From contig CAJFTA010000080.1 in NCBI GenBank assembly GCA_904419835.1, positions 1 to 7,299 of the forward strand: 7,299 nucleotides of DNA, written 5' to 3'. The position numbers and the translations under genes were made by a program. The first letter of the stretch is position 1; every line of letters starts with the position of its first letter. This DNA comes from an uncultured Pseudoflavonifractor sp. (GTDB lineage: Bacteria > Bacillota > Clostridia > Oscillospirales > Oscillospiraceae). The notes under the pieces were generated by a model that did no database searches, was not told the DNA's origin, and saw only the letters and a list, made by a program, of their open reading frames with translations. This document shows, one piece after another, positions 5,588 to 7,299 of this stretch.

Positions 5588-6355
5588 ATGTTCTGGACCA
5601 CCCCTGAATTCCCCGTTGTGGTAAAAGCCCTGAATGAGGGCTTCCTGGTGACCCTTCAGCTCTTTTTTGTGACCATCATCGGCGCCGTGCCCCTGGGCCT
5701 TGTCATCTCCTTCGGCTCCATGAGCCGCTGGGCGCCCCTGCGGCGGCCCGTCCGCTGGGCGCTGGCCCGGAAGGGCAGGAAGCCCGGCAGCGTGGCAAAG
5801 CTGCTCTCCGCCTTCCGGCCCATCAGCCTCATCTGCCGCCTGGTGGTGTGGGTGATCCGGGGCACCCCGCTGATTCTCCAGATCATCGCCCTCTTCTATG
5901 TCCCCGGCATGCTGGACCTGTTCACCTGGGGCGGCGGTGAGCGCTCCCGCTTTGCGGCGGTGGCCGTGGCCTTTATCATCAACTACGCCTGCTATTTCTC
6001 CGAGATCTACCGTGGCGGCATCCAGAGCGTGCCGGTGGGGCAGCAGGAGGCGGGCCAGGTGCTGGGCATGACCAGGAGGCAGATTTTCTTCAAGGTCACC
6101 CTGCTCCAGATGATCAAGCGCATCGTGCCCCCCATGTCCAACGAGATCATCACCCTGGTGAAGGACACCTCTCTGGCCCGGGCCATCTCCCTCAAGGAGG
6201 TCATCTGGGTGGCGGAGTCCTTCATGAAGGGCAACCAGGGCATCTCCGGCCTGCTGTGGCCGCTGTTCTTTGTGGCGGTGTACTACCTTGTGTTCAGCGG
6301 CGTGGTGACGCTGCTGCTGGGCCGGCTGGAGAAGAAGCTGGCCTATTTCCAGTGA
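5588..6355 (+). CDS. Polar amino-acid ABC importer, permease (HisM/GlnP type)
   Basis: A 255-aa membrane subunit, expected to act as a homodimer since only one permease gene is present. Membrane helices are predicted at about 18-42, 80-104, 123-139, 178-200 and 222-246. RGTPL (91-95) and YFSEIYRGGIQSVPVGQQEAGQVLG (136-160) are hallmark sequences. The latter contains the EAA-type loop (EAGQVLG in place of EAAxxLG) that contacts the ATPase. The loop between helices 1 and 2 is longer than I usually see and very basic (about 47-78, including RRPVRWALARKGRKPGSVAK). AGAGGA (5575-5580) precedes the ATG by 7 nt. The ATPase gene follows after 15 nt. The family assignment is firm; the substrate is not determined. 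Confidence 0.92.
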   Translation: MFWTTPEFPVVVKALNEGFLVTLQLFFVTIIGAVPLGLVISFGSMSRWAPLRRPVRWALARKGRKPGSVAKLLSAFRPISLICRLVVWVIRGTPLILQIIALFYVPGMLDLFTWGGGERSRFAAVAVAFIINYACYFSEIYRGGIQSVPVGQQEAGQVLGMTRRQIFFKVTLLQMIKRIVPPMSNEIITLVKDTSLARAISLKEVIWVAESFMKGNQGISGLLWPLFFVAVYYLVFSGVVTLLLGRLEKKLAYFQ

Positions 6356-6370
6356 GAGGAGGGGACCGAA

Positions 6371-7150
6371 ATGGCAATTCTGGAAGTACATAATATTGAA
6401 AAGCACTTTGGCCCCACCCGGGTGCTGGAGGACATCAGCTTTGAGCTGGAGCAGGGCCGGGCCCTGGCCATCATCGGCTCCTCGGGCAGCGGCAAGACCA
6501 CCCTGCTGCGCTGCCTGAACTTTCTGGAGACCCCGGACAAGGGGCGCATTGTGGTGGGCGGGGAGACCCTCTTTGACGCCGACGGCCCCAACAGCCGCAA
6601 GGAGCAGGACATCCGCCGCAAGCGGCTCCACTTCGGGCTGGTGTTCCAGTCCTTCAACCTGTTCCCCCAGTATACGGCCCTCCAGAACGTGACCCTGGCC
6701 AGCCAGCTGCTGGCCAAAGAGCGGCCCGACTTCAAGCAGAACAAAAAGCAGATTTTTGCCCAAATTGAGGCGGAGGGGCGGGCGCTGCTGGAGCGGATGG
6801 GCCTGGCCAACCGGGCCGGGCACTACCCCAGCCAGCTCTCGGGCGGGCAGCAGCAGCGGGTGGCCATCGCCCGGGCCCTGGCCCTCAAGCCGGACATCCT
6901 CTGCTTTGACGAGCCCACCTCCGCTCTGGACCCGGAGCTGACCGGCGAGGTGCTCAAGGTCATCCGGGGCCTGGCCGACCAGCACACCACCATGATCATC
7001 GTCACCCATGAGATGGCCTTTGCCCGGGACGTGGCGGATCAGGTGATGTTCATGGACGGGGGCCTCATTGTGGAGCAGGGCCCCGCCCGGCAGGTCATCG
7101 AGAACCCCCGGGAGGAGCGGACCAGGCAGTTTCTGGCCCGGTATCACTGA
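6371..7150 (+). CDS. Polar amino-acid ABC importer, ATP-binding protein (GlnQ/HisP type)
   Basis: A 259-aa cytoplasmic ATPase energising the importer. All canonical motifs are intact: Walker A GSSGSGKTT (36-44), Q-loop Gln93 in VFQSFNLFP, signature LSGGQQQRVAIARAL (156-170), Walker B ILCFDEPTSALDP (176-188) and switch His213 in VTHEM. The sequence LRCLNFLETPDKG (46-58) is characteristic of the polar amino-acid subfamily. A region around residues 112-135 (LLAKERPDFKQNKKQIFAQIEAE) is slightly longer and more charged than in GlnQ as I recall it. GAGGAGGGG (6356-6364) provides a strong ribosome binding site, 6 nt from the ATG and touching the permease stop, so the two genes are probably co-translated. 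The terminator begins 10 nt after the stop, making this the last gene of the operon. Confidence 0.96.
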   Translation: MAILEVHNIEKHFGPTRVLEDISFELEQGRALAIIGSSGSGKTTLLRCLNFLETPDKGRIVVGGETLFDADGPNSRKEQDIRRKRLHFGLVFQSFNLFPQYTALQNVTLASQLLAKERPDFKQNKKQIFAQIEAEGRALLERMGLANRAGHYPSQLSGGQQQRVAIARALALKPDILCFDEPTSALDPELTGEVLKVIRGLADQHTTMIIVTHEMAFARDVADQVMFMDGGLIVEQGPARQVIENPREERTRQFLARYH

Positions 7151-7159
7151 AAAACCAGT

Positions 7160-7196
7160 AAAAATGGCGCTCTCCCATGGGGAGAGCGCCATTTTT
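7160..7196 (+). terminator. Intrinsic terminator of the ABC importer operon
   Basis: A 17-bp perfect stem (7160-7176 with 7180-7196) has an ATG loop and a GC-rich core GGCGCTCTCCC. The arm ends in five T preceded by the core, with five A on the other side, so it could also act on leftward transcription. It lies just after the ATPase stop and 4 nt before the right repeat. Confidence 0.9.
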
Positions 7197-7200
7197 CAGT

Positions 7201-7291
7201 CTGTCGAAAAAGTCCAGGGACTTTTTCGACAGCCTTCAAAAATGCCGTTACTTTCGCGCCGCACTGCGGCGCAAAAGTCCTCGCTCCGCTC
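7201..7291 (-). repeat. Palindrome-rich dispersed-type repeat, right copy
   Basis: This is the inverted copy of the repeat at 3-93 (90 of 91 positions identical). It carries the same two hairpins: a GTCGAAAAAGTCC/GGACTTTTTCGAC stem at 7203-7227 and GCGCCGC/GCGGCGC near 7256-7272. The 3-nt loop of the latter holds the only difference between copies. It begins 4 nt after the operon terminator, in the usual gene-end location of REP-like repeats. No target-site duplication can be judged because the window ends here. Confidence 0.85.
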
Positions 7292-7299
7292 CCCGGAAG

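Noticed and set aside
5495..7192. Long minus-strand open frame of 565 codons opposite the permease and ATPase genes
   Set aside because: It is a shadow of two genuine genes with intact motifs. The predicted protein is low-complexity and it crosses the operon terminator.
3..7291. Composite transposon bounded by terminal inverted repeats
   Set aside because: No transposase, integrase or resolvase lies between the repeats, the cargo is ordinary transport genes with their own terminators, and no target duplication is visible. Two copies of a dispersed repeat explain the pattern better.

Overview
The window reads as a piece of a high-GC Firmicutes chromosome, most likely a gut member of the Oscillospiraceae (Flavonifractor/Lawsonibacter-like). 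This placement is an inference. It rests on strong AAGGAGG-type ribosome binding sites, Gram-positive style lipoprotein and riboswitch logic, a YtrA-type GntR/ABC operon, an NhaC-family transporter and GC-rich codon use. No rRNA, tRNA, transposase, integrase or CRISPR array is visible.

Layout. (1) Positions 3-93 and 7201-7291 are 91-bp inverted copies of one palindrome-rich repeat, 90/91 identical, which frame the whole window. (2) 98-2114 (+) starts with a hairpin, a promoter and a probable operator. These lead into a tightly packed three-gene operon: a short GntR/YtrA-type repressor, an ABC-2 type ATPase and its six-helix membrane partner. (3) 2189-2323 (+) is a 44-codon ORF with a good ribosome binding site, then a 23-bp perfect-stem bidirectional terminator that also ends the convergent gene. 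(4) 2390-4459 (-) is an NhaC-superfamily transporter with a signal peptide and an N-terminal double-CxxC module. It is preceded by a complete lysine riboswitch (aptamer 4248-4409), an intrinsic terminator (4172-4207) and a promoter (4431-4459). (5) 4522-7196 (+) is a divergent polar amino-acid ABC importer operon: lipoprotein binding protein, permease and ATPase. A hairpin lies between the first two genes and a 17-bp intrinsic terminator at the end.

How it works together. The centre of the window is an amino-acid uptake locus with two divergent systems sharing one regulatory region of about 480 bp. The riboswitch is the most informative element. Its L2/L3 kissing loops are exactly complementary (CAGGCA/TGCCTG), and P1 to P5 plus the conserved GATAGAGG, CGCCGAAG and GGAGNGCTATC elements are all present. 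It predicts that the NhaC-type protein is a lysine transporter (the LysW type) switched off when lysine is plentiful, rather than a general Na+/H+ antiporter. The ABC importer's ligand cannot be read from the sequence, and its binding protein lacks the usual carboxylate-binding arginine. The left operon resembles self-regulated YtrAB-type systems induced by cell-envelope stress or antibiotics. I see no clearly new multi-gene system. The points most worth checking are the riboswitch-transporter pair, the exported CxxC module, the altered binding protein, the 44-aa ORF and the flanking repeats.
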